A stretch of DNA of 64,000 nucleotides from Montifringilla adamsi (lineage: Eukaryota; Chordata; Aves; Passeriformes; Passeridae). The stretch spans positions 310,001-374,000 of the forward strand of contig JAGGNK010013114.1 of the NCBI GenBank assembly GCA_017590115.1. The letters run 5' to 3'. Shown one piece after another: positions 34,313-49,532 of the stretch (its first letter is position 1; each line of letters begins with the position of its first letter). A model generated the notes under the pieces. The model was not told the DNA's origin and made no database searches. It saw only the letters and a list, made by a program, of their open reading frames with translations. A program made the translations under genes and the position numbers.

Positions 34313-37300
34313 ATGTTCCGCAAGGCGCGGAGGGTGAATGTGCGGAAGCGGAACGACTCGGAGGAGGAGGATGAGGAGCGCGACGAGGAGCCGCCTCAGG
34401 AGCCGGCGCCGGCGGCCGGGGCGGCGGGGGAAGGGCCCAGCGAGGCCTCCGTGCCGCTGGCGTCGGGCGCCGGACTCCTGCCGCTGCCCGCCGGCTGCGT
34501 GCCCCTCGCCCTGCCCGGCAGCCCCGCGGCCTTCGCCTGCGCCGCGAGCTACGGAGCGGCTCTCGGCTTGGGGCTGGGCTTGATGGGAGGCGACCGAGCA
34601 GGCCTGGGGGCTCTGCCGGCGCCCGCTGTGCTGCGCCCCCCGCCGCCACCGCCGCAGCCCCAGCAGGGCAATGGGCTGCCGGTGGCCGGGCGCCCCAAGG
34701 AGAAGAAGCGGTCAAAAGAGAACAAAGAGGTGCCGAGGGCCAGCCTGCTCAGCTTCCAGGACGAGGAGGAGGGTGAGGCGGGCGGTTGCCTGGCTTTTGG
34801 GTCGCTTCTTGCGGGAGTGGAAGGAACCCGGAGCTGCTCAGTCTGCACTGGGCCTCCAAGAGGGCCGGGATCCGTATTTATCAAATTGCTTCTGTGTTGC
34901 TGGTGCATCACTTGTGCTGCGTTCACCGCACCTGGGTGGCCCGCAGGTTTGTGCGGGAGTAAGTGCAGCCAGGAGTCTCCCGCTGGAGCCGTCAGTGTTA
35001 GCTGAGGAGCACTGTCCCGTGGCTTTGTGTCGAAGTTGTTTTAATCTCATGTGGCTGGTGTTCATGGGTCACCTCGGACTCACTGCCTGTTGTCCGAACA
35101 GTTCTTATAGTTTTGAGTCATCTTAGAAGGAATTCTCTTGAAATCATTGAAACTTGGTTTCTAAGACTTGTCGTTTGAAATCTTGATGGAAGTACTTAAG
35201 GCATAGAATTAGACTTTCACTATAGACTGTGAAAGAACCCTACAATGTTTGTTAGTGGCATTTGTGAAGTTCCAGGTACAAAGTTTAGAGATTTAGTAAA
35301 TAAGTTTCCTTGACAGATCTGATGTAACATTATCCAATTTCTCTTTTAAAGAAACAGAAGAAGTTTTCAAAGTGAAGAAATCAAGTTACAGCAAAAAGAT
35401 TGTAAAACAGTTGAAGAAAGAATACAAAGAAGATCTTGAAAAATCAAAAGTTAGAACAGAGGTCAATTCTCCAACAGATGGTAATTGCAAAAGTAATAAT
35501 AATAGTAACTTCTGTAATGGAAAAGATAAAGTACTGTAATTTAATTTCTTGTTTTCAGAATGAATTGTTAGTCTTCTAGAAAATGTCACATTTAGAGCTG
35601 AAGTAAAGCACAGGTGAAATGTGTTACTTGAGCCTTAGGAATGCTAGTCTATGTCGGTAGAGAGTCCCTTGGTTCTCATTAGAAATTAACATAGAAGGAT
35701 GGAACTTCTGAGCTCTGTTAGATGGTTGTCAGTAGACATCAGTATTCTGAATTGCAGTTGTGTTTATGACAGATGAATTGCTTATTGAATGAGGAACGAA
35801 TTCCATTTATTTGAAAACGTACCTGGTGCTTGTCTGACAAGATGTGTCCTTGTAATGCATTTTCTTCGAAAAGGAAGGTTTTTGGGGTGAGCAGAGTGGT
35901 GGTCTTTGTAATTAAGTTAATTGTTAAACAGCTGCCTGTTTCAGGACTTGGACATTCGAGTAGACTTGATTAAGATGATAGATGATAGACACTTTAAGTC
36001 TATCTCTTTTAAAAGGATCTGTTAACAATGTACCGTCCTTGAGAGCTTGAAATAGAGCCTGGGACTTCAATTTCATTGTACTACTGGTTTTTGGGAGGCT
36101 CATTGATAAAGTGTAGTGCTTCCTTTTCCACTTATGTTTTTACATAGATTATGTAATGCTACAAGCGCGAGCTGGGAGGTTTATGACCTAAAGAGTGCAA
36201 TGATCTAGAGAAGCACGTGGGGGTTGAACATGGCCCCATGAAGGAAATACCCTTTTAAAATTTAATTAAATTATTTTTAAAGGTTTTGTCTGCATTTGGA
36301 AAACCCACGTATTCTTTCTTATTAGAATCCTTAAATTGCCTATGCAGTGATGTGGGGCATGAGCAAAACCAGAAATTTTAATTTCTGTGGCTCATGTTCA
36401 GGTCATCTGTGAAAACCTGGATTCTTGCTTCTGTCACAATGATGCTTAAAACATTACATTTTGCACACATCTGTGTGGGCCATGTTTGTTTCATTTCTAT
36501 TTGTTTTGCTCCCCCTAATTCATGTGGCTATAGTTCAAAGACTTCAAGGCTGCTACTGAGAGAGTAGCCTGGATTCTCTAAACAAGTGCTTGAGTCTGAA
36601 ACCTCAGCTGTGTGCAGCTTGGTTTGGGTAGCTGGGTTTAACATGCATTTTTTTACACATTATTTATACTTGCTGCCTGTATCTGTATATTACCCACCTA
36701 ATGTAGGGTGTAGCCCAAGAGGAAAATGAAGGGTTCTTTTGAAATCAGTTGGTTCTTGTGGGAAGACTTGGTGTAACACAGGCAGTGCTTTCTCATTGAA
36801 AGAGACTTTGACAAGGTTGCACATGGTTGAATTCCCCCACTTTCTTAATACTTGACAATGAGGAAAATGTTTAGTGGTTGGTGGGGCCAGCCTTGTCACA
36901 TTTTATTTTGAGAGGATGTCAGTGATATAATCACAATTAAGAAAGTGTATTTTCCTAGATCTCAAACAACTAAATTATTATTTAACATTTTTATTTGATT
37001 TTTGCTTTTGGTTGTTATATCTTTAAAAAAATACTTCAGAGTGATCTTTATAAATGGAGTAAAACATGGACTTTGCTGTGTTTTCAATTGAAGCACCACT
37101 AGAAAAGATAGGACAGAATAAGGATGTAGGCCAAGAAGATGGGACTGCAAACAGTGAGCATGGTGAAGAAGAAATGGAAGTTGAAAGTGAGAAGGAAGAA
37201 GAAAAACCAAAAGCTGGTGGTGCTTTTTCAAGTGCTCTGTCATCACTGAATGTTCTTCGCCCAGGTTGGTTTTTGTAATATGTCTGATAAATTAGCAAGT

Positions 37301-40300
37301 GATTTAACCAATGTTTATAGCAGACTAATGTGTGTGAGAGATGAGGAAATTGTTTCCAACAATTTAGTATCTGAGAGTTCAAGCAACTGCTATTTTCTAA
37401 AGGTGTTTACAAGTCTTATGGGAGAAAATGTTTTGCTACGGAATGCTTCATCCTGATGTCAGAAGCAGGAATTTGTCTCTCAGGTAGATGACAAACTGCA
37501 AGAAAATCTAGATTTGGAATAGGTGACTTCACATGAGATTTAGCTGCTTTGAGTTAAAATTTCTTCTTTAATTAAAATGTTTCAATTGGGTCTGCAAGGT
37601 ATCTGAAGTATTTTCCTATCTTGTTTTGTATACTGAGGTTTTAGTCAAACCCTGAGGCCAAAGAAATCCTTCTGAGAAAATATTTTTGAAATTAGTTTGC
37701 TAATTATGGTGGTTTGCTCCCCAAGTACCAGATGGGTGTCCTGGGTCCACACATTGATTTAAATGATGTATGTAAGTTGCATTAAGTTTTGTGCTGTACA
37801 TTTTAGAGTTTTCTGATTAGATGTGATGCTTTTCATGTTCCCCCTTGATTGTACAATTTTCTGTATATTAACTTTGTCTGATTTGGTGTCATCTTAATCT
37901 CTGGCTGATGACTGTCTGTTGAAATGGTTGATGCTTTTTATTCCCCCAAAATAAGAAGATCTGGGAGCAATATTGGGATAGGAAATTACAGAGTCACACA
38001 CCTAATTTTCTTCCTCCCTTTGCAATAGTCAACTCCTGTAAAGGGCTTTCTCTTCTTTGGGAATATTTCGCATAGGAGCATTAGGCTTCTGTCTTATGAC
38101 ATGAACTGCTGGAAGCAGAGCCAGACTTTCTGTGACAGTCCTAACTTTTGAGAGTTTCTGGTCAGAAAGTTGACACTTTTAGCATCTAAGTTGCTTGCAA
38201 ATGTTTTCCGTGAGCATGGATTTGCTTCCTCTCTTGTTTTTTTTTTTTTTTTCTGTGTGCAGAGATGATTTGATACAGTGACAGAGATGAGCAGTAAGAA
38301 ATTATAACACCTGTTCTGTTGCAGAGGTTGTTTAACCGTGCACACATCTGTCTCTAGGAGAAATTCCAGATGCTGCTTTTATTCATGCCGCTAGGAAAAA
38401 GCGTCAAATGGCTCGTGAACTTGGAGACTTTACCCCTGTTGACAGTGAACCAGGTAAAGGCCGCCTTGTTCGAGAAGATGAAAATGATGCCAGTGATGAT
38501 GAAGATGATGACGAGAAGAGGAGGATAGTTTTTGCAGTGAAGGAAAAATCCCAAAGGCAAAAGATTGCTGAGGAAATAGGTAAACCCTTTTTTGGAAGGT
38601 CAGCTGATAAATGTTCACACTGTTTTCACTGTGAGTGCTCCCATTCAGCATTTTTAAACAACATGTTTTTATGGAGTTGCATAACATTTCTGAGGAAAAG
38701 TACTACATAATGGAATATGCTTGTAAAATTTTGAGCACAAAACTATGTTCCTGTGCACACTGCTGACTCTGATAGAAACTTACACTAAGGATCAATTCCT
38801 GTTTTTCCTGTACTCTGTTTTTAGGAAGTATATAAGTGTGAAAAGAAAAACATTTGATATAGAATTCTTCTTGCTGGCTAGCAGGTAAAATAACCTTTTG
38901 GAAAAGGAGTTAGACATTAGAGGATTTTACCAGCAGTGAATTGTGAATTTTCCCATTGGATCTTTCAAGTGGAACCCCTGTGCTAATAATTCACAGGCCA
39001 GTGTCCTTAGTTCCTTATGATGAGGAAAGGAAGATGCTCTGAGATGTTCTCACTGAGGCATGGTTTCAGGTTTTTGGATTTGTGGCCCTTAACAATTATG
39101 AATGCATTATCTTCTTTTTCTTACTTGTATGAAGGTATTGAGGGAAGCGATGATGAAGCACTAGTGGCAGGGGAGCAAGATGAAGAACTCAGTAGATGGG
39201 AGCAAGAGCAGATACGAAAAGGAATCAACATACCCCAGGCATGTATATAATTGTGCACTCTTTTTTGATTTGTTTCTGCAAGTATTGGCTAAATCCTTCA
39301 CAAACTTGAGTAGTTTACAGATGGCTGTTTCATTTGAGAAATTAAGTCTGTAAATTCTGATGCTCTTTAAAGGGAAATAGTATAAGTATTTAGAATGGTA
39401 ATGATACTAAGATTTTCTCCATTTACCTTCTTGAGGGCATTTGTTTCTTCTGTCTTAGACATTGGATGCTTAAATCCCCTTGATAATTACATTTTGTAAC
39501 TGTATCTGCTTGCATTTTTCACTTTGATTTGAAATGTGTAAAAAAGTTTCCCCTTTCTTTAAAGCCTAATATAGTACAATTACGTTTCCTCTGCCACTAG
39601 GTTCAACCAAGTCAGCCTGCAGAAGTGAATAATGTGTACTACCAGAACACTTACCAGACACTGTCTTATGGTTCTTCATATGGCATTCCATACACCTATG
39701 CTGCGTATGGATCATCGGAAGCCAAGGCTCAAAAAACAGATAATACAGTTCCTTTCAAAACTCCCAGTAATGAGATGACTCCTGTTACTATTGATTTGGT
39801 AAAGAAACAGCTTAAAGACAGGTAGGACAGACCATCTTTTTAGACTTAAAGACCTGTCCCCTAGGTTTCTGTTCCTCAGGTGTCTTTTAGTCTCGGTGAG
39901 CAAACACAGAGTTTCATCGCTGGAAACTGACTGGTACATCCATTAAAAAAAAAAAAAGGCAAACAAAAAAGCTCAAAGTGAAGATGACACTGACACTTTG
40001 TTCGAAAATCTTCTTGGATTGCTTCTCTGGAAGTGAAACTTTAAATATGAGGCCATTGATCTTGTTGAAGAGAGGTCTGAGTTCCATCTTCTGGACACTG
40101 CACAGTCTTATAGTGAAGAAATGAAAGGCCAGTGAGGTGTTTAGCTTATCAAGCTGTGTTCCTTTAAACTGTGGATCAGAGATTTCCCCTTCAGTAGATA
40201 AAGAATTTAATTTTTAGTGTATACAGGGGTTTTTTGGCTTAAACATTGTAATCTGCTTGTCAGGTACGCAGAAGGTATGGAATGAGCAACACATTTGCAA

Positions 40301-43300
40301 TGAGATATCATATGTAATGAACAGCTTGCACTTTACATGTCTTCGAAATTGGTTTGTATGCCCCTTGTAGTGTTGTAGCCTTTGACAGTGAATCAAGTTA
40401 GTAGAGGAAAAAGAATGCTTTGTATAAGCTGTAGTCCCCATCCACCCCCAACCTGTTCTGCCAGCTTTTCATTAGGGACAGCCTTGCACTATTCTATGTG
40501 CTATCAACTCCTGTAGAAGTTTGTAGGAGTGGGCAGTGCGATGCACTACAGCATAGTCTAGCAAATGAGTGTCCATCATTAGCCTTGTGGTTCATGAAGA
40601 GAGGGGAGAAGATAACAAATCAAAGGTCAAGAATTTCTTTGTAAAATTTTCCATATATAGGCTCAGTACTTGCACTGTACTGTCTGTTTGATGTCTCAAT
40701 GGTCTGAAATAGACAGACTTTTGGATGTAAATTTACTATTTATCCATTGCCCTTCAGGTTGGACTCTATGAAAGAAATGCACAAAGCTAATCGGCAGCAA
40801 TATGAGAAACATCAGCAAAGCCAAGAGGACTCTACCAAGGCAATTGAAAGATTAGAAGGGTCTTCTGGGGGTATTGGTGAACGGTATAAGTTTTTGCAAG
40901 AAATGCGAGGGTATGTCCAAGACTTGCTTGAGTGTTTCAGTGAAAAGGTAAGGATGCAAAAACATTCATCTCTTTACAAAAAAAAAAAAAAAAGGTCTCT
41001 TATTACATGCCAAACAGCACATCTCCCTCTGTTTTTGAAAAAAGTCCTTTGAGAGCATATTCTTCAAAAGGTTTGGTTATTTGAGGATTGATAAGAACTT
41101 TCTACCATGCTAAGCTCGTTATCAGAAATCACGCCTCCCAGCTCACTGACTTTAGATTGCCTAAAAACTTGCAGATTTTATGTCTTCAGGATTTTCGTAG
41201 ATACTCTGGCGTTTCAGCTTCACCCAGATACTCCTTTTTTCCTGTGTTGGACATCAGGTTAGCAAAAATAAGGGCTGAATTACGACATTACTGCTTTCTG
41301 GAGTACTTGATGTACACAACAACAGAGGCTTGTATTTTCTGTGTTACTATAAACTTCCTCCTGCCAGGTGTTTCTTGCTATTGCTCTGGAGTCTGAAGGG
41401 GAGAAGTTTTAAAACTCGCATAGCTGTTCAGACACCCACACTTAAAAATATTTTTCTTTCATGTAGTGTGATACTTTTATGCATCTCTAAGTCAAAAACT
41501 TAGTATTTTTTCTTATGTTATGCACCATGTTTTGATTCCTTACTTTGTTGTAAATATAATAGAAACTCTTGAATATATATATATATACACACACATATTT
41601 AGCACATGCAGAAGCTGTAGAATTCGGTTAGCAGTATATTGGCTATTTCTTCATTGTCTTCTGACTTGAATACAGTAGTAGTATATTAATTTCTTAATAT
41701 CTTGTCAGAATAATTGAGTAGTTTTAAGCTACTGCTTGCCTAGCCTGGTAGGTGTGGGAGAGAAATGGAGAAGTATTTTGGGTGCTGATGGATTAGATAC
41801 TAATTTTCCTCTATTAGTGGAACTGGGAGAGTCCAGTCTTCATCCTGTGAAAGTGCAGAGTAACTATGTCATGAGGAAACCCAGGAGGTGTGGGACAGTT
41901 AATTCACCCAGCTGACTGATTAGTGTAACTAATTAGTTGCAATTGATTATTCACTTAAGAAGCCATATTCCTGAGTCTGTATTAGCATTAGCTTTTGAAG
42001 ATTATTAAAGGTACTTTCATAAGCAGCGCTGGCAATGCTGCTTACCCAGATGGCTGATTTCCTATTAAAGATAAGTTTTCACATTTTTAGTCTGAGATAA
42101 ATTTGTATTTCAGAAGTCAAGTTAAATGTCTGTGTCTCTATTCATTGTTTGCTTTCTAAAGACCTTGTGTTAAATTACTTTTGTGACTATAAACCATGTC
42201 TGGAGGTTCTCCTTGATAGCATAAGCTGTCTTGTTGTGACTTTTATCATCTCAGGCTTCTTAGAGGCATTCACAGAGTTTTGCTGGTTTCAGGTGGAGGC
42301 TGCTGCTGTACTTGTATGTAAAGTGAGTTGCAAAAGCAGCAGGTGATGTGGTCAGTCTAACAGGAGCATTTCATTTATTTTGATATTGTTTGGCTAGATA
42401 ATGTGGTTTGGAATTCAGTGCTTTCAGGATGACAAAAGGTCCAGCAAATTCAGAACCAGTAGCCCACAGGACACTGAAAAGTTTTCTAAAAAGGAGGTGT
42501 CGGAAGGGAACAAAGTCAAGTAATAAAATCAGTATCAGTTTTTACTTAAATGGAATGCGGTAGGATGATAAATAGTTCTAATCTTTTGAGTGTAGAGATA
42601 AATTACCTTCAGCTTTTTTGTAGAACCTGTGGCCCTGACTGCTTCTATTTAAAGTGTTGTTATAATTTACAATAATGTATGTCGTTATTATAATATACAT
42701 AAGAATATGTATATGTGTAATAATAATACCGTATGTGTATATACATATATTTATATATATATGAAAACATACATTTAAATATGATATTTTGAAGAGATTC
42801 TGAATGTTAGGATCAGTCTTAAGGCTTAACAGAGTATGAGAAGACAACTATTACACAGATTTTAGAAACAAGCACTAGAAAGGTCAAATCCTGTGTAATC
42901 TTTTTCCCCCCCATAAATAAGAAAAACAGGAGAGTGGAAGATGGTTGCATGACTTCCTTCAGAAGTAATTACTGTAAAAATTACGCTTTCTGAGAAGGCT
43001 GGCGAGTCACAATGGCATTTTTACATTTTGAGTGTAGGAATATACAGTGGATACAGAAAGATTGAATTGTTCTGGGTGTACCTTTGACAGCACAAGTAGA
43101 TGAACTGTTACTTTACCTGCAAAAGTGATTTACCAAAATACGCTCTGTGTATCTGAATTATCCTTGTGATCTAAATGTTTAGAGACCTTTCTGCTTTTCC
43201 TCTTCCACTGTTTACAGGGAAAGTGAATAAAAAATCCCCTTAAAAATACTGAATTTAAAGTACTGACTAAACGAAACAGGGAATGAGGGCTATAACTTTA

Positions 43301-46300
43301 TAGTAGTCAGTGAAATTGTCAGCTACTCATCAACCACAGTACTGATTAGAGAAGAATGAGGGCTTCTAAGTGTCTTGTATTCTGAATGGGAAATATTTTG
43401 AGTGGATTCATATATTTGAATACATCACTAGGTTTCTTTTATCCTGAGAAAAATTACAGAAAGAACCACTATGGATGTGTTGATAAATTTTCATTTAACT
43501 TTTCAATCTTAGAATTTCCTCTACATGCTTAAGAGAAGAAGCTGTATTTCCTCTGGTAAACTGCAGTAAAGCTAGTATTTTTAAACTGTTATTTCTGTTT
43601 TCAAAACTGTCTTAAATTCCAAATATGAACTTCCAGCTCTTGGAAGATTATTCCCTCCTTGTCTTTCTCTCTACTCTTTTCTCCAAAAGAAAGGTGTGTG
43701 TATTTTGAGTTGGTGCAGAGCTGCTTTCATTTTAATCCCTGGAGCCCCGTTTATCCCACAGAGCTAAAACCTTTTTCTTCTCTGATGTGTATGCCAGTCT
43801 CAGTCAGCTGAAATGACCCTGTAGTTATGAACTCAGAATTTTACATTTTACTGAACTTCAGTAGTTACTGAGTCACATTCTAAAATACTTCAGGAAACAA
43901 TTTCTGATTTTATCTTTTGTTTTGAAAAAAACATAATCCTGGATGGTAGGCAGCAATGAAATATAAAAGGCTGGAAGACTGTGGAGTAAGCATACATCTC
44001 AGAGGTAAGGAGGTCATGGCTTAGGTGTTCATACCAAAAGGACTTTTTTTTCAAAGGAAATTAAAAAAAAAAAAAAAGAGCAGTGAACCTGCTATTTAAT
44101 GTCAGGAAATTCCTGGCTGTCATAATATCTATTTTTATTAAGATGATACCAAAGTAGTTCATTAAAGAAAAAAAGGTGACAGGTCTGACGTGTCCTACCT
44201 GATTAATTCAAGGTTATGCTTAATGCATAACTTGCACGAATTGTACTATTTTAATTTTAGTGATAAGCTAGAGGAGTATTTTACTGATTTGAATTACCTG
44301 TTGGCATAACACCCTTATGCAGGATTTTATTTCATTTCAGTCATAGTATTTCAGCATGCGCTATTAAGAGTTAGAGGACACAGAACAGTAGCTGCTGGCT
44401 TCAGTAGGTTGGATTGATGGGTGTTTATTTCACTGCATGCGGTCAGATTATTTTCTCACTGAAGTGTAAAATACTTCTACATTCTTGTTTAGAGAGAGAG
44501 GAAACAATTGATGTCTGAGAATTGCAGACCTCCACATAACACATAACACACTTGGTAGGGAAAGCAAGAATACTGGAAAGAATATTTCACCCTCTAAATA
44601 GAATGTCTAGCTGTGTAGACTCATTCAAGCCATGGAAGTTGCTTTCAGAATGCTTTTGTTCTGATTGAAAGCTGCCAATGTTAAATGTATGCACTTTCCA
44701 CGCTTGGAACTATTTCCTGGTGCAAATGATACAGATGAGTAAAAGGCAGGACTTTGTGCTGCTGGGAGCACAGTGACAGCGTTTTGCTCCGGAATAGACT
44801 GGGACCCCAGAAGCTGAGCAGCTCAGGATCCGGGTATTACGTGGTGTGTTGTATTTTTACAGGTGCCTCTGATTAACGAACTTGAATCTGCAATGCACCA
44901 GCTGTACAAACAGCGAGCTTCCCGCCTTGTCCAAAGACGACAAGATGATATTAAAGATGAATCTTCGGAGTTTTCAAGCCATTCAAGTCAGTCCATCTTG
45001 AAGGTTTTTATTATTCATTAAACAACCTTGTTTACTTAGTATGACTTAATTGAAATTTGTAAATGTTTAATGTATTACTGTCTCATTAAAGTTTATTCTT
45101 ACTCTTGAGATAAGTAGAAGCAAGTTTAGATGAAAGTTCTCTAATCTCTTTTGTTTTAAACTCGAAACCACTGTAACTCTGACTTCATCTCTCCTTTCTG
45201 TTTCTCTTAACTATATTTTCTTCTTCCTAGCACTAAAAATGTGTGCATGGTGGCTGTGAGAGTAGTAGTAGTATGTGACTTCCTATTTTCTTATATCAGA
45301 ACTTTAAAAAAATTTATTTTAACCTTCCTGAATCTATAAATGTCATTTAACATGTACAGTTAACTGTATAAAGCCATGAAGCACTGGGCTAGACTTCTAT
45401 CTAATGTTCTGTTTTGTAGCCAGTATAAGTATTTGATTTCAGACACTTAACTGGTAAATTAAAGAACTGGAAGACTAATCAGACTAATACAGTGACTTTG
45501 TATGAAATACAGCTTAAGAATAGCCAGTTAAAATGCCTGCTTCCTGTGAATTTGAGGATGGGGGATTCTCACTAAGGAGGTTTCTTATGGTGGTTACTCT
45601 TCAGTATGTAAAACACTACAAAAGCGTAAATGTTAATTTGGATGGAAATACGTGTTTCTTGGAAGAGGTTTTGTTCAGCGTATTAAATCAGTGGATGAAA
45701 TATCGTATTCATAGGAGGATTCATAAAGAGGAGCCATTCCTCTTTATGATTCAGAGAACTTCTCATTTTTAAAAATGGCATTCTGTCCTGTTGCTGATAT
45801 AAAATTCTAAAGCAATGCCATTTCCCTCTTCTGCCGCAGTTGTTAGAGATGAAATCTTGTTAACACCATTAGCTAGAACTCACCGAAGATGATGAAATGT
45901 TAAGATGTCAGAGTTGGTCATTCCTTTATAGAGTGGTTAGTATACATATTCTTTTTAGGACTATTGGGTGGAGTTCCAGGCATCACATGCCCTTGCAGTT
46001 TCATCATGAAAATGCTGTTTTGAGAACTAGAAATCTGTTTCCTGAAAGAAGCTTAGAATGGATATTTTATACTGATGTTTAATAATAGGATGGGGAATAG
46101 TTCTCATTGCTGAGGTTGGATTTTAGAGAAAGATCTTATTTAGTGTCTGGAAGTTTAGACAAGGCTCTTAGTAGTTCAGGTCTTGAATTGGAATATTGAC
46201 ATAGATTGGCAGTAATACTTTAAATTATGAATTCGTAAATAGATTTTGTCAGAACATGTAATTTATTCCTGATTTGGAAAGTTTGGATAGGTTGTTGTTT

Positions 46301-49300
46301 AAATGTTGATGTTTATACTATGATGGGTGAACTTGAGCAGTGGCTGGCATTCAGTCTACTGTTTAAAATTACCTGGAAAGGAGGAACTGGAAACACTCCT
46401 GCCTGCTGTGTGCTGTTCTAGCTGGGTTGTTTTCTATAGCCAGGAACATAGATAAGCAGAGCTTGAAAAAAGGAAGGAAGATGGTTTATCTTTCTGTAGA
46501 TTTTGATGTGTTTTAAACTTTAGGCAATCTAAAGCATATGAACTTAGAAACAATGTGACTAGAACTCTGAAATAACGTATATTCTTGCCCCAGTCACTCT
46601 TGTCTGCTTTTTTTTTTTGCTAGTTTTCTTCTTAACAATTATGTGATGAATGTGTTTATCTAAGGAGCACTTTTTTCTTGGACAATTCATTTAAGCTATT
46701 TCTGTTAAAACTGTTGACTTCTGTGTAGTTCGGCACTGTTGTGAGAGAGATAAGAGTGAAGTACGGTGAAAACTATTTGGCATTTGAAATTTTTCCAAAG
46801 TCCACTGCTTTCTGTTTTAACCTCTACACGTCGTGAATTCAGGCTTCTGGGGGGCATTGTGGGTTTTTTTCTTTTTTGATACTTCGACTTTCTATTTCAA
46901 ATTACACTTAGTTTAAAAGTGGGTAAAAGGCTCTTTTGAAACTGCCTACAGCACATTTATAGAATCGTAAATAAGCATTTTAATTTTCATTGATGTAATT
47001 TTACAGATAAAGCACTGATGGCTCCAAATCTTGATTCTTTTGGGCGAGACAGAGTGATCTATCAAGAACAAGTCAAGCGTCGGACTGCAGAAAGAGAGGC
47101 TAGGAGGTAGAGAATGAGATTTCTTCTTTAGGAGTCTTTGTCTGCTTGCAAGATGTAACTGTCCTGTGTGACTTACTAACATAAGTGGCAATGTTTACTT
47201 CTTCCCTGAAAAGGGAAGAAAACACTTCAGCTGGTATGCTGGGCAGGGGTATTCTTATATATCCCAGCTTATCGTGCAAAACATTCCCTAATAATGATTT
47301 AAAATCACTAAAAGAAAGCATACATTCCATATCTATATGGTCTCTGCTGGTTTTGTTTCTTTTCACTGTTTGAGGCAGTAACGTAGTGGAATGCTTGAGG
47401 TTGTGGCATAGTAGAAGTTCTTCTCAGCTTGACTTCCCTAGTACTAAAAGGACAAGCCTAAGTGGGCATATTCATTATATAGGTGGGGAAAACAGCTGGT
47501 TTCTCTTCTTTATCATAGCTGGTTTATACTGCTGCTCCTTTCTAGAGCTCGCCGCAGACAAGCGAGAGAGCAGACTGGGAAGATGGCAGATCACCTTGAA
47601 GGCCTTTCCAGCGATGATGAGGAAACTTCAACAGATATCACAAACTTCAACTTGGAGCGAGGTTAGAAAAGCTACCCAAGCTTTATCACACAATCACAGC
47701 ATGGTCTGGGTTGGAAGGGACCTTAAATCCCACCCAGTTCCACTGCCCTGCCGTGGGCAGGAACAACTTTCACTAGACCAGGTTGCTCTAATCCCCATCT
47801 AAGCTGGCCTTGAACACTTCCAGACATGGAGCAGTCATAGCACAGGGCAACCTGTGCCAGGGCCTCACCACCCTCACAGGGGAAGAATTTCTTCCCAGTA
47901 TCCTGTCTAACCCTGCCCTCTGTCAGTGGGAAAGCCATTCCCCCTTGTCCTGTCACTCCAGGCCCTTGTAAATAGTCCCTCCATCGCACAGACTCCCTTC
48001 AGGTACTCTAAGGCCACAGTTAAGTTACCCTGAAGCCTCTTCTCCAGGCTGAACAATCCCAATTCTCTTACATAACAACATACCACATACTTGACAGAAT
48101 CCAAACACAGCCCTGTTTATATACTTCACCATATTTTGGAAGGAGTTTAGGAACTTTTGATTCCTGGATCGTCAATGTGACCAGAATAGTCTCCATCACC
48201 AACCTGTTGTGTGTCTTGCAGCTGACTGAATAACCCATTCTTAGTGAGGTTCTTTTTGTTTAATTCTAACATGCTTTTGGTGGCAGGCAGTAAGCTTTTG
48301 GACTGTCAGTAAGTCTTTCAATTTTTAAGATAGTTTATCATTCTTGAAATACATGTTTGTCTTACTTGGGAAATTTTGAAAACCTCAATGCTTTAGAAGT
48401 CTTTTTTGGTTCATGGCAAGTATTTAGTGGAGTTGTGAATAAGTTTCTAGAAATGCAATGACAAAAGTTTTGTATAATCTTGTTGCAGCTTGGCAAAGTG
48501 TGCAAATGATAGAAAACAATGTTGAATGCAAACATTGCAGAAAGATCTTGTGGTACAATTAGCATTTGCTCTAATTAAAAGAGAATCAGGTTAGAAGTGA
48601 GGAGGAGGAGACCAGCAAGGATTGCATACATAGAATTTCTTGTGTTGCATTTGAGGAGGGATTGAATGGGTTTGGTCTCTCCAAGTAGAATAATATCAGC
48701 TTTTCACAGTATGATAGCTAGGGACCATGAAATTAAGTGATAGGATAGGTTTAAAATAAAGAGGTCATTTCCCGCAGAGAAGGTAATAAATGGCAAAGTC
48801 ATTGATGTAGGTGGTTGTGGAGACCCAAAGTAAGAACGTACTAGAAAAGCAATTAGATGAACTGTCTGGCTGTTAGGTCCTTTGGAAGTGCAGATAGTTT
48901 CCACACCTTTAGTTCCTGGCTAATTTACTGCAATTTTATGATTGCACTGATTTTCTTCCTACAGGGAAGGGGTCTTGGATAAACAGAATAACTGTTCAGG
49001 GTTGTTAGGTGCTATAATTAACTTTGTTAAATTAAATTGTCTAGATTCAATGGGGCTGAATTGCACTTGATAACTTGGCAATTTATGTGTGCAAAAGCAT
49101 TTTGTAGAAATTTCTTTAGTTTCTGAAGAGGTGTAGTGTTTGTAAAGCTTTTTTACTGTTGTTCGTAGCTCTTGTGTTAGTCCAGAAACAGCAGTGGAAT
49201 AGAGGAGTGTACTTTGGACCTAATAACTTTATATGTACTGTTTTTTCTTAATCCCAGTATAAAAGGTGCAGTTATATGACATAATCTCCTGTTCCCTCAG

Positions 49301-49490
49301 CCCTGTCTTTGCCTGCTGTGTGTACTAGTTGTGTTCATTGCTTAAGGGTTACTACTGTAACCAAACATTTACAGCTGTGGCTGCAAATATGACTGATTAA
49401 AATGAAACTAACCCTGAGAAATATAAAAGATAAAGGGAAAATAATATATGGAGAAAAAGGTCTGGACTGCCTAGAATACTGGTACTGCAA

Positions 49491-49532
<42 letters not shown>

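Noticed and set aside
34002..34715. 237-codon minus-strand frame across the PAXBP1 promoter and exon 1
   Set aside because: It is Ala/Pro/Arg-rich and antisense to a confirmed first exon in a CpG island, which is a typical GC-driven shadow frame.
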